Shown: positions 1-5,713, counted from the stretch's first letter. The stretch is DNA of 5,722 nucleotides from Oscillospiraceae bacterium (GCA_017394475.1 JAFPYQ010000125.1:1-5722), one strand, 5' to 3'. The notes: generated from the letters alone by a model not told the origin. Translations and numbers: made by a program.

Positions 1-31
1 GCCGGCAGAGAAAGCATAGATCCCTGCCGGC
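1..31 (-). terminator. Probable intrinsic terminator hairpin, minus strand (copy 1)
   Basis: Read on the minus strand, bases 31-21 pair with 11-1 to form an 11-bp GC-rich stem (GCCGGCAGGGA with TCTCTGCCGGC) containing one G-U pair, around a 9-nt loop. The wobble is a valid pair only in the minus-strand transcript; the plus strand has an A-C mismatch there. The U-tract would lie left of base 1 and is not visible. It would stop transcripts from the DUF3592-type gene. The identical hairpin at 706-736 does have its T-tract. Confidence 0.6.
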
Positions 32-59
32 TTGATCCGAATTACCCCGAACGTGAAGC
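1..59. repeat. 59-bp exact direct repeat, copy 1
   Basis: These 59 bases are identical to 706-764, where the same segment holds the terminator and trailing flank of the tRNA-Arg unit. The match stops at base 60 (t here, a at 765), and no tRNA follows this copy. The left limit cannot be judged because the repeat begins at the first base of the window. The two copies bracket a 646-bp segment containing the DUF3592-type gene and its promoter. Duplication by recombination or insertion of a small cassette are both possible. Confidence 0.9.
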
Positions 60-85
60 TATCTATTAAAAAAGAGAATAATCAA

Positions 86-125
86 GCCATAGTATCTATC
101 AGAGAATGATAATATGGCGTTTTTT
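86..125. terminator. Possible bidirectional terminator beside the DUF3592-type gene
   Basis: GCCATA (86-91) pairs with TATGGC (113-118). After a 1x1 mismatch, TATC (93-96) pairs with GATA (108-111), leaving an 11-nt loop. On the plus strand six T residues follow at 120-125, which would suit a gene arriving from the left. On the minus strand the hairpin starts a few bases after the stop codon and is followed by a T-rich stretch. The stem is AT-rich and interrupted, so strength is uncertain. Confidence 0.45.
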
Positions 126-573
126 ATGAAAATAATATAATGTAAATGATCAAAATAGAAGCTATGATACCTGCTGCGATGCTGACATATCCGTTGGTCA
201 GACCTGCCTGTGCAACAGGGTCGAATATCTCGCTGTAAGGGCAGTCTGGGTCGATAAAGAGCCTTACTTTCTGCCCCTCACGCACTTCTGCGATACTGCT
301 CCATACATTGTTGTTTACTGTGTAGGAATTGCCGTTGTATTCATACAGGTATGTGCAGTTTTTCTGATATCTGCCCACCGAGTTCTGAAAACCATCGGTA
401 CGCCTCATATCCACTTTGACGATGACTGCATCCACAGGTACCGTGCATCTTTTTTTCAGATCCCTGGCGCGCTGTGAATACCTGTAATTTGATATAGCAT
501 AGAAGATAAGTATGATACCTACTGCTATCAGCACAAAGTTTTCGTTGAATATGGATGTAGGAAGAAAAGACAT
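124..573 (-). CDS. DUF3592-like small membrane protein
   Basis: This 149-residue protein has two membrane segments, about residues 13-29 and 128-148, around a soluble, probably beta-rich domain (about 44-120). A basic stretch (RYSQRARDLKKR) follows the first helix. The soluble domain opens with a 'VDAVIVKVD' strand and ends in 'VRLFIDPDCPYSEIFDP'. This TM-beta domain-TM plan with a 'v.iDPdnP' element before the second helix is typical of DUF3592, a family of unknown function. Start: ATG at 571-573 is preceded by AGGGGAGG (579-586) at a 5-nt spacing. The gene has its own promoter (602-631) and hairpins downstream, so it is probably monocistronic. It is a likely distant paralogue of the protein at 5123-5566. 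The family call rests on architecture and short motifs. Confidence 0.72.
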   Translation of the reverse strand: MSFLPTSIFNENFVLIAVGIILIFYAISNYRYSQRARDLKKRCTVPVDAVIVKVDMRRTDGFQNSVGRYQKNCTYLYEYNGNSYTVNNNVWSSIAEVREGQKVRLFIDPDCPYSEIFDPVAQAGLTNGYVSIAAGIIASILIIYIILFS

Positions 574-601
574 ATAAACCTCCCCTGAACGATCTGTGAT
601 A

Positions 602-631
602 ATGATAACATAACGAACGTTATAAAGTCAA
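602..631 (-). promoter_or_regulatory. Promoter of the DUF3592-type gene with internal palindrome
   Basis: On the minus strand TTGACT (631-626) and TATCAT (607-602) are separated by 18 bp, and a TG one base upstream of the -10 makes it an extended -10. The spacer contains a 14-bp palindrome, ATAACG-AA-CGTTAT (610-623), lying between the two hexamers. Such a position is typical of repressor operators or of spacer-twisting MerR-type sites. No regulator is encoded nearby, so the operator role is inference. Confidence 0.6.
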
Positions 632-693
632 TATTTTCGGGAAATTCTAATATATTTATAATCTTATCATAAGAAAACGATGACAGGCAATGG

Positions 694-736
694 AAAAAAG
701 AAAAAGCCGGCAGAGAAAGCATAGATCCCTGCCGGC
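694..736 (-). terminator. Intrinsic terminator of the tRNA-Arg unit
   Basis: On the minus strand bases 736-726 pair with 716-706 in an 11-bp GC-rich stem with one G-U pair and a 9-nt loop. TTTTTCTTTTTT follows at once (705-694). It lies 43 bp beyond the tRNA 3' end and is the only obvious stop for that transcript. The hairpin is part of the 59-bp repeat, but the T-tract lies outside it. Confidence 0.88.
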
Positions 737-764
737 TTGATCCGAATTACCCCGAACGTGAAGC
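706..764. repeat. 59-bp exact direct repeat, copy 2
   Basis: This is identical to 1-59. It covers the terminator hairpin and the 28 bases between hairpin and tRNA side, and stops 15 bp short of the tRNA 3' end. The repeat therefore does not include tRNA sequence, unlike a typical integrase attachment site. As this copy keeps the tRNA and the T-tract, it is the likelier original and 1-59 the likelier derivative. Confidence 0.9.
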
Positions 765-779
765 AATCAATAATAGGTA

Positions 780-856
780 TGGCGCGCTGTAAGGGACTCG
801 AACCCCTGACCTACTGGTTCGTAGCCAGTCACTCTATCCAGCTGAGCTAACAGCGC
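780..856 (-). tRNA. tRNA-Arg (anticodon ACG)
   Basis: The cloverleaf is complete on the minus strand. The acceptor stem GCGCTGT pairs with ACAGCGC, followed by discriminator G and an encoded CCA (782-780). The anticodon stem ACTGG/CCAGT encloses loop CTACGAA with anticodon ACG. The T-arm has loop TTCGAGT, and the D-arm is GCTC/GAGT. The length is 77 nt including CCA. In bacteria the ACG anticodon is normally edited to ICG by TadA and reads CGU, CGC and CGA. It has its own promoter and terminator and is divergent from the GH13-aspS operon. Confidence 0.97.
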
Positions 857-875
857 TTTTTCAATCAACTGTATT

Positions 876-904
876 ATTTTATCACATTTGGAGTGAAATG
901 TCAA
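876..904 (-). promoter_or_regulatory. Promoter of tRNA-Arg
   Basis: On the minus strand, TTGACA (904-899) and TAAAAT (881-876) are spaced by 17 bp. The expected transcription start lies a few bases before the mature tRNA 5' end at 856. This is a strong sigma-A type promoter, as expected for a stable RNA. Confidence 0.85.
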
Positions 905-961
905 GGGGTTAGAAAAAAATATATCTATTAACAAAGGTGGACAATTATAATACCCAATCAT

Positions 962-990
962 TTGACATTTGGGATCTTTTATGATATAAT
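962..990 (+). promoter_or_regulatory. Promoter of the GH13-aspS operon
   Basis: TTGACA (962-967) and TATAAT (985-990) are separated by exactly 17 bp, with TG one base before the -10 (982-983) giving an extended -10. Both hexamers are perfect consensus. The predicted start near 997 gives a leader of about 50 nt before the ATG at 1047. No clear operator or attenuator is visible in the leader, only a weak AGGC/GCCT stem (1013-1028). This suggests strong, possibly constitutive expression. Confidence 0.88.
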
Positions 991-1046
991 AGTTAGTTGA
1001 ATCAGATAAAAAAGGCTTTTGAGCGCCTCTGAAGGGAGTTTTAAAG

Positions 1047-2801
1047 ATGTCTAATTCTCCGGAATGGATAAAAAGATCGGCTGTGTACCATATATATCCT
1101 CTTGGAGCTTTCGGCTGCGAAAGGCGCAGATGCGATCTTGACAAAAATACCCAAAGCCATCGCATTCTCGGAATGCTCGAATGGATAAGCCACTTAAAGG
1201 CTATGAATATAACAGCAGTCTATTTCGGCCCTGTTTTTGAATCGGTGGCTCACGGTTATGATACCACGGATTATAAGAAAATAGACGAAAGACTCGGCAC
1301 GAATGATGATTTTACCAAAGTCTGCGATGCTCTGCATGAAAACGGCATAAGAGTCATCCTTGACGGCGTTTTCAACCATGTGGGCAGGGATCACTTTGCT
1401 TTCAGGGATGTTCAGATGAACAGGGAGCGCAGCGGCTATTGCTCATGGTTCTGCAATCTCAATTTCGGAGGGAATACAGGATTCAATGACGGCTTCTGGT
1501 ATGAGGGATGGAACAATAACTACGATCTTGTAAAGCTCAACCTTAAGAATCCGGGAGTTGTGGAGTACCTGCTGGATGCGGTAAATTACTGGATAGAGCA
1601 GTGGCATATCGACGGCATCAGGTTTGATGCGGCAGATTGCCTTGATAAGGACTTCATCAAGAGGATACATGATTTCACAAGGGGCAAGAAAAGCGATTTC
1701 TGGCTCATGGGTGAGATCATCCACGGGAATTATTCCATGTGGGCAAATCCCGATATGTTCGACTGCGTGACGAATTATCAGTGCTATAAGGGCATATATT
1801 CATCACACAACGACCGAAACTATTTCGAGATAGCACATTCCATCGAGTACCAGATGGGGCAGTACGGCGATATCTATATGTATAATTTCGTGGATAACCA
1901 CGACGTGGCAAGACTGGCATCCCAGCTGAGTGATTATGACAGGATATATTGCTGCTATACGCTGCTCTATACTATGTACGGCGTGCCCTCCATATATTAC
2001 GGAAGTGAGTTCGGCATAAAGGGAGAAAAGGGCAGAGGAGCAGATGCCGATGTGGCCATACGCCCCTGCATAGATCTGAATGATATCCCCGGCCGCGACG
2101 ATAAGCTGTTTGAGCATATCTGTACTCTTGGCGCTGTAAGAGCGGAAACTCCCGCGCTCCAGACAGGAAAATACAATAAGATAGACCTTAAAAACCAGAC
2201 GTTCCTCTATAAGCGCGAGGGAGAGGGTCAGACTGTGTATGTGGCACTGAATATTTCGGACGGCGACTATACATTCTCGGTCCCCACACATTATCAGAAA
2301 CTGGCAGACAGGCTATCCGGCAGGAGCTTTGAGGTCATAAACGGCGTCGCATCTGTAACGGTGGGCAAAAACAGATCTGCTATACTGGTGGATGCAAACA
2401 GCAGCGCTCATACATCGATACCAGAGATAAAAGTTTCCGACACAAAGCCTGTTGAAATTGTTGAAAGACCACCTGTACAGGAAGAAAAGACGGAAAAAGC
2501 AGCGGAGCAGAAAGAGGAAAAAACAGAGAGCGCTGTAAATGTTCCTCAGAAGAGAAAGTCATACGGCATACCGGACGGCAGGATGCTTGTGATAGGCGGA
2601 AGGTACAGGCATTTCAAGGGCGGCGAGTACATAGTGACAGGCACCGCGTGCGATCATGAAACACTTGAACCCGTGTGCATATATCTGCAGATATATGATA
2701 AGCCGAGAGCATGGGTAAGACCAATATCGGAATTTCTTGATGATATAGATGACAACGGCAACAGAAAGCCGAGATTTGAATTCATAGAAAGAGCATATTG
2801 A
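1047..2801 (+). CDS. Intracellular GH13 alpha-glucan hydrolase fused to DUF1653
   Basis: The 584-residue protein begins with a GH13 (alpha-amylase family) TIM barrel. Visible family motifs are DGVFNH (106-111), GIRFDAAD (190-197; nucleophile D194, invariant R192), the GEI motif with acid/base E223, and FVDNHD (281-286; transition-state D286). A C-terminal beta domain follows to about 450. There is no signal peptide or carbohydrate-binding module, so it probably acts in the cytoplasm on imported malto-oligosaccharides; exact specificity (maltodextrinase, cyclomaltodextrinase or neopullulanase-like) cannot be read from sequence. An E/K/P-rich linker (about 459-505) leads to a DUF1653 domain (about 518-580: GGRYRHFKGGEY, WVRPISEF, PRFEFI), a short domain of unknown function. 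Relatives of this GH13 type usually end near 440 residues, so the tail is extra. AAGGGAG lies 8 nt before the ATG. The gene is followed after 62 bp by aspS with no terminator between. Confidence 0.9.
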   Translation: MSNSPEWIKRSAVYHIYPLGAFGCERRRCDLDKNTQSHRILGMLEWISHLKAMNITAVYFGPVFESVAHGYDTTDYKKIDERLGTNDDFTKVCDALHENGIRVILDGVFNHVGRDHFAFRDVQMNRERSGYCSWFCNLNFGGNTGFNDGFWYEGWNNNYDLVKLNLKNPGVVEYLLDAVNYWIEQWHIDGIRFDAADCLDKDFIKRIHDFTRGKKSDFWLMGEIIHGNYSMWANPDMFDCVTNYQCYKGIYSSHNDRNYFEIAHSIEYQMGQYGDIYMYNFVDNHDVARLASQLSDYDRIYCCYTLLYTMYGVPSIYYGSEFGIKGEKGRGADADVAIRPCIDLNDIPGRDDKLFEHICTLGAVRAETPALQTGKYNKIDLKNQTFLYKREGEGQTVYVALNISDGDYTFSVPTHYQKLADRLSGRSFEVINGVASVTVGKNRSAILVDANSSAHTSIPEIKVSDTKPVEIVERPPVQEEKTEKAAEQKEEKTESAVNVPQKRKSYGIPDGRMLVIGGRYRHFKGGEYIVTGTACDHETLEPVCIYLQIYDKPRAWVRPISEFLDDIDDNGNRKPRFEFIERAY

Positions 2802-2863
2802 CAGTATCCGGGACTTTTTTGCAGAGACCGGGATATAAAAATCATAAAACAAGGAGCAATACC

Positions 2864-4177
2864 ATGAACGTAGGTAAAGGAAAACTGCTGGAGGAATTTT
2901 CCCTTGAAAAGGCAAAAGCATCGGTAGGCAGTGAGATAGAGATAAATGCGTGCGCGCATAAGGTAAAGGATATGGGAGGATTTGCCTTCATCAACCTCCG
3001 CACAGCAAGATATGTGATACAGGCTGTCTATTCCCCCGATGACTGCAAGGACAGCATAGAGGGTATCAGAGAGGGCTGCTTTGTAAAGGCAACAGGTGTA
3101 GTCCGTGAGGAGCCAAGAGCATATAACGGCATAGAGATAAAGCTCACAGGGATAAAGCTCATCCATAACCCCGGAAATGACTATCCTCTCCATGTAAGCG
3201 CAAGAAAGCTGGGCTGTTCCCTGGATGTAAACCTGGATAACAGAGGCGTAGCTCTCAGAAACCCTGTGGAAAGAGCTGTGTTCAAGTTCCAGGAAGGAGT
3301 TGTCAGCGCGTTCAGACAGTTCATGTTAGACAATTCCTTCACAGAGATACATACCCCAAAGATCGTGGCACAGGGCGCTGAGGGCGGCGCAAATATATTC
3401 AGACTGGATTATTTCGATAAGGAAGCTTTCCTCAACCAGTCGCCCCAGTTCTACAAGCAGGCAGCAGTGGCATTCTTTGACAGAGTGTTCGAGATAGCTC
3501 CCGTTTACCGTGCAGAGAAGCACTCCACTTCAAGGCACCTGAACGAATATATAGGCCTTGACTTTGAGATGGGATATATAGACAGCATGTACGATGTCAT
3601 GGAGATGGAAACAGCAATGCTCCGCTTCATGATGACATACCTGAAGGAAAACTATGCTCCCGAGATAAAGACACTGAATGCAGATATCCCCGAGGTAACA
3701 GAGATACCTGCCATCAAGTTCGAGGATGCTGTGGCTCTTATCAAGGGCAGCAAGTCCAAGAACAAGTTCGACCTTGAACCCGAGGATGAGGTGTTCCTGT
3801 GCAACTGGGCAAAGGAGAACCACGGCACAGAGTTTATCTTTGTCACCAACTTCCCCGCATCAAAGCCTCCCTTCTATGCTATGGACGATAAGGAAGACCC
3901 CAGAACAGCCTGCAAGTTCGACCTGCTTTTCAGAGGCCTGGAGATAACCACAGGCGGCCAGAGGATACATGACTATAACGAACAGCTTGAGAAGATGAAG
4001 AGACAGGGACTTGATCCCGAGGACTTCAAGTATTATCTTGACAGCCATAAGTACGGACTTCCTCCTCACGGCGGCCTTGGAATAGGCCTTGAAAGACTTG
4101 TGATGAAGCTGCTGGGTCTGCAGAATGTAAGACAGGCTTCCATGTTCCCGAGAGACCTTGTAAGACTTACTCCGTGA
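2864..4177 (+). CDS. aspS: Archaeal-type aspartyl-tRNA synthetase, probably Asp/Asn non-discriminating
   Basis: This class II synthetase charges tRNA(Asp), and probably tRNA(Asn), with aspartate in the cytosol. The 437-residue length matches the compact archaeal-type AspRS, not the longer bacterial form with its GAD insertion. An N-terminal OB-fold anticodon-binding domain (about 1-105) precedes the catalytic domain: motif 1 ends at P165, NQSPQFYKQ lies at 191-199, motif 2 has R216-A-E218, and motif 3 is GLGIGLERL (404-412, R411). H32 aligns, from memory, with the OB-fold residue that is Trp in discriminating archaeal enzymes and His in non-discriminating ones. Mischarged Asp-tRNA(Asn) would need the GatCAB amidotransferase, which is not in this window. 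The start is ATG 2864, with AAGGAG (2851-2856) 7 nt upstream. An in-frame TTG at 2798 would add 22 residues that look unrelated, so it is rejected. It is probably cotranscribed with the GH13 gene. Confidence 0.93.
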   Translation: MNVGKGKLLEEFSLEKAKASVGSEIEINACAHKVKDMGGFAFINLRTARYVIQAVYSPDDCKDSIEGIREGCFVKATGVVREEPRAYNGIEIKLTGIKLIHNPGNDYPLHVSARKLGCSLDVNLDNRGVALRNPVERAVFKFQEGVVSAFRQFMLDNSFTEIHTPKIVAQGAEGGANIFRLDYFDKEAFLNQSPQFYKQAAVAFFDRVFEIAPVYRAEKHSTSRHLNEYIGLDFEMGYIDSMYDVMEMETAMLRFMMTYLKENYAPEIKTLNADIPEVTEIPAIKFEDAVALIKGSKSKNKFDLEPEDEVFLCNWAKENHGTEFIFVTNFPASKPPFYAMDDKEDPRTACKFDLLFRGLEITTGGQRIHDYNEQLEKMKRQGLDPEDFKYYLDSHKYGLPPHGGLGIGLERLVMKLLGLQNVRQASMFPRDLVRLTP

Positions 4178-4190
4178 CAATTTACAAATG

Positions 4191-4228
4191 AAAAGTGCCT
4201 TTCTCCTGATGCGGGAAAGGCACTTTTT
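4191..4228 (+). terminator. Intrinsic terminator after aspS
   Basis: AAAAGTGCCTTTC (4191-4203) is perfectly complementary to GAAAGGCACTTTT (4215-4227), with an 11-nt loop. The T-run at 4224-4228 overlaps the end of the stem. The A-rich 5' side could also let it work on the minus strand. It starts 13 bp after the aspS stop codon and ends the GH13-aspS operon. Confidence 0.92.
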
Positions 4229-4240
4229 AACCTATATGTA

Positions 4241-4513
4241 GTATGGGGTCAAGGGGTAGAACCCCTTGCAGGTGCAGGGCAGCGCCCTGCGTAGCGGAAC
4301 AAAGTTCCGCCGCAGCACAGACCAACAGCAAAGACAAAACAAGCAGACAACAAGCCAAAGAAAAGAACCACAAAAAGCCGCCGACAGAAAAGAAAGACCT
4401 GTACTATAAAACAATCCAAAACCAAAAACATCAAAACAGTAAATATGTCGGCGGCTAAAAGGACTGTGGATACAGTCCACGCTCCGAAGGAGCGCACGAA
4501 CGCATAAAGTAAC
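4241..4513 (+). repeat. Structured non-coding repeat, copy A
   Basis: From the outer end (GTATGGGGTC) inward this copy holds: hairpin 1 CAAGGGGT/ACCCCTTG (4250-4268, 3-nt loop); hairpin 2 GCAGGGC/GCCCTGC (4274-4290); hairpin 3 GCGGAAC/GTTCCGC (4294-4310); a T-free tract (4307-4399); a 10-bp long-range stem AGCCGCCGAC (4376-4385) with GTCGGCGGCT (4447-4456); hairpin 5 GGACTGT/ACAGTCC (4461-4478); and hairpin 6 CGCTCC/GGAGCG (4480-4494). The same order recurs inverted at 4678-4953. A 40-base block (4457-4496) is identical in both. No transposase or target duplication is seen. It may be a miniature mobile repeat or encode a structured RNA. Long open frames here have no protein-like character and arise because a T-free strand cannot spell stop codons in any frame. 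Confidence 0.85.
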
Positions 4514-4677
4514 CGTTCCGAAAAAGCACAGTATCAGCACAAAGCCTGCAGTTTCCGCACAACCGGAGAACCCCTCCGTTTCCACTTGTTTTCTGTACGG
4601 TTATTTCTATTAAAACGCTGAACAAACCATAATAGTATATTTTAATATGTATTTGCTCCGTTTTAGTGTGTATCTCT
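4514..4677. other. Spacer between the inverted repeats; no gene seen
   Basis: This 164-bp segment is not shared with the repeat copies. Its left part has a short CGGAG/CTCCG hairpin (4564-4578). Its right part is AT-rich around 4628-4650, with some -10-like sixmers but no convincing -35. No ORF with a credible ribosome binding site, RNA gene or other feature was recognised. Confidence 0.5.
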
Positions 4678-4953
4678 GTTAGTTTGTGCATAACTGCGCT
4701 CCTTCGGAGCGTGGACTGTATCCACAGTCCTTTTGCCGCCGATCCGTTTGCGATCTTGATATATTTGCTTTGGATCGTTTCTGATACAGTTCCGTGTCTT
4801 TTGGTCGGCGGCTTTTCTGGGTCTTTTCGTTGGCTTGTTGTCTGCTTGTTTTGTCTTTGCTGTTGCTTTGTGCTGCGGCGGAACTTTGTTCCGCATAAGA
4901 GGGCTCTTCCCTCTTAACTCCCGCAAGGGGGGCGTCCCCCCTTGACCCCATAC
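4678..4953 (-). repeat. Structured non-coding repeat, copy B (inverted)
   Basis: This is the inverted counterpart of 4241-4513, with its GTATGGGGTC end at 4953-4944. Hairpin 1 is CAAGGGGGG/CCCCCCTTG (4924-4944) and hairpin 2 is TAAGAGGG/CCCTCTTA (4896-4916); both differ in sequence from copy A yet pair fully. Hairpin 3 (4878-4894) is unchanged. The long-range stem GCCGCCGA/TCGGCGGC (4735-4742 with 4805-4812) encloses a 62-nt loop. The tract 4789-4881 contains no A on the plus strand, which makes it T-free on the element strand and the same 93-nt length as in copy A. Bases 4695-4734 are the reverse complement of 4457-4496. T-runs lie just outside the outer end (4954-4960), but their copy A counterparts are not conserved, which places the boundary at GTATGGGG. 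Confidence 0.85.
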
Positions 4954-5048
4954 TTTTTTTCGGCTTTTTTTTCTGCCCCTTTGAAAAACTTATTTGATAA
5001 GCGTTTCCTTAGAATTTGATTAAATTGATTAGAAATCAGTCATATTTA

Positions 5049-5077
5049 TTGACATTTCCGGTAAACAGACATATAAT
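5049..5077 (+). promoter_or_regulatory. Promoter of the second DUF3592-type gene
   Basis: TTGACA (5049-5054) and TATAAT (5072-5077) are both perfect consensus and are separated by 17 bp. The transcript would start near 5084, leaving a leader of about 40 nt. From 4954 to here the sequence is T-rich and AT-rich, with two long T-runs (4954-4960 and about 4965-4972) and no other recognised element. Confidence 0.88.
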
Positions 5078-5122
5078 AGATAAAAAATAACCAATATAAA
5101 CCTTTATGAAAGGGATATGGAT

Positions 5123-5566
5123 ATGAAAGGCAAACTGACATTTACAGGGATCATGAGGATAATAGGCCTGGGACTGATGTTTTTCGGTATGTACACAATG
5201 TTTGCAAATATGTTGAAGGTGTTTTCATACGAAAAAGCAGGGGCTGAGATCATCCGCATAGAGGAAAATGCCGGGCAGGAAGATAAATACGGCTATACAG
5301 GGTATAAGAGCAGCAAGAAGTACTATGCAAAATATACCGTGGACGGCGTTGAGTATGAGAATATGGTCTATCCCCCCTACGGAGGCGGCTATGAGGGCAT
5401 GGAGGTGACCGTGAAATACGATCCCCTGGATCCTTCAAAGATAATCTATGATGAGGACGGCATGTCCGTTTCTCAGGGCGCTCCCCTTGCGCTGGGCGTG
5501 ATATTTGTGGCAGTGAGCACCTATATAAGCGCAAACAGGAGCAGAAAGTATATGACCAATATATAA
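5123..5566 (+). CDS. DUF3592-like small membrane protein, second copy
   Basis: The 147-residue protein begins MKGKLTFTG. It has a first membrane segment at about residues 11-31, a soluble domain (about 38-116) with 'AGAEIIRIEE' and 'YAKYTVDGVEYEN' strands and the element 'VTVKYDPLDPSKI', and a second membrane segment at about 120-136 followed by a basic tail. The order, spacing and 'YDPlDPs' element match DUF3592, whose function is unknown. Start choice: AAAGGG (5109-5114) is 8 nt from ATG 5123 but only 2 nt from the in-frame ATG 5117, so 5123 is preferred; using 5117 would give 149 residues. It has a strong promoter of its own and no cotranscribed partner in view. It shares its plan with the protein at 124-573, but direct identity is low. 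Confidence 0.75.
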   Translation: MKGKLTFTGIMRIIGLGLMFFGMYTMFANMLKVFSYEKAGAEIIRIEENAGQEDKYGYTGYKSSKKYYAKYTVDGVEYENMVYPPYGGGYEGMEVTVKYDPLDPSKIIYDEDGMSVSQGAPLALGVIFVAVSTYISANRSRKYMTNI

Positions 5567-5623
5567 CGAAAATATCCGATATATTTGTGCAAAAGTGCTA
5601 TGGTGTTTTTTGTGAGACTTTAG

Positions 5624-5713
5624 TATAATATTATCTGTACTTGAATATTCACAATGTACGGCACAGGAACATTGTAAAGATAGGGATCCTTTGGTGGCAT
5701 ACATCAAAGGATC
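5624..5713 (+). promoter_or_regulatory. Possible -10 and two hairpins at the right edge
   Basis: A TATAAT (5624-5629) has no good -35 at 16-18 bp, so the promoter is weakly supported. Downstream are hairpin ACAATGT/ACATTGT (5651-5657 with 5669-5675) and a longer stem GATCCTTTGGTG/CATCAAAGGATC (5685-5696 with 5702-5713, one G-U, 5-nt loop), followed only by TTTCTGATA. The second hairpin may be a weak terminator for the preceding gene, or both may be the leader of a gene beyond the window. No riboswitch class was recognised. Confidence 0.4.

Noticed and set aside
884..901. Inverted repeat ACATTT/AAATGT in the tRNA promoter spacer
   Set aside because: It is only 6 bp, partly made of -35 flank bases, and a strong stable-RNA promoter needs no operator. 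It is probably chance.
767..1165. Minus-strand 132-codon frame across the tRNA and the start of the GH13 gene
   Set aside because: It covers the tRNA-Arg gene, both divergent promoters and the GH13 start. It has no protein-like character.
2804..2836. TATCC/GGATA hairpin between the GH13 gene and aspS
   Set aside because: The stem is short with a bulge and is followed by A-rich sequence, not T. It does not look like a terminator or attenuator.
2798..2863. TTG start for aspS overlapping the GH13 stop codon
   Set aside because: The 22 added residues do not resemble an AspRS N-terminus. ATG 2864 has a well-placed AAGGAG.
4243..4458. Plus-strand open frame of 71 codons in repeat copy A
   Set aside because: It has low-complexity K/Q/N/T composition. 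A T-free strand cannot contain stop codons, so it is open in every frame, and it overlaps all the hairpins.
4232..4585. Minus-strand open frame with Cys/Leu/Phe-rich sequence, similar to one in 4666-4917
   Set aside because: The protein similarity between the two copies only reflects nucleotide identity of the repeats. There is no ribosome binding site and the ends run into unrelated flanks.
4455..4691. Minus-strand ORF starting at ATG 4691, with AAGGAG 7 nt upstream
   Set aside because: The AAGGAG is part of conserved hairpin 6. Copy A has the same AAGGAG but no ATG at the same place. The ORF runs from one repeat copy into the other and the protein looks random.
4241..4953. The inverted repeats as terminal repeats of one 713-bp transposon
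   Set aside because: The two arms are too diverged, there is no visible target-site duplication, and the 164-bp interior holds no transposase. Two independent copies of one repeat fit better, though a joint unit is not excluded.
5106..5126. Six-codon leader ORF (MKGIWI) whose stop overlaps ATG 5123
   Set aside because: It has no ribosome binding site of its own, and its second and third codons are the Shine-Dalgarno of the main gene. It is probably chance.
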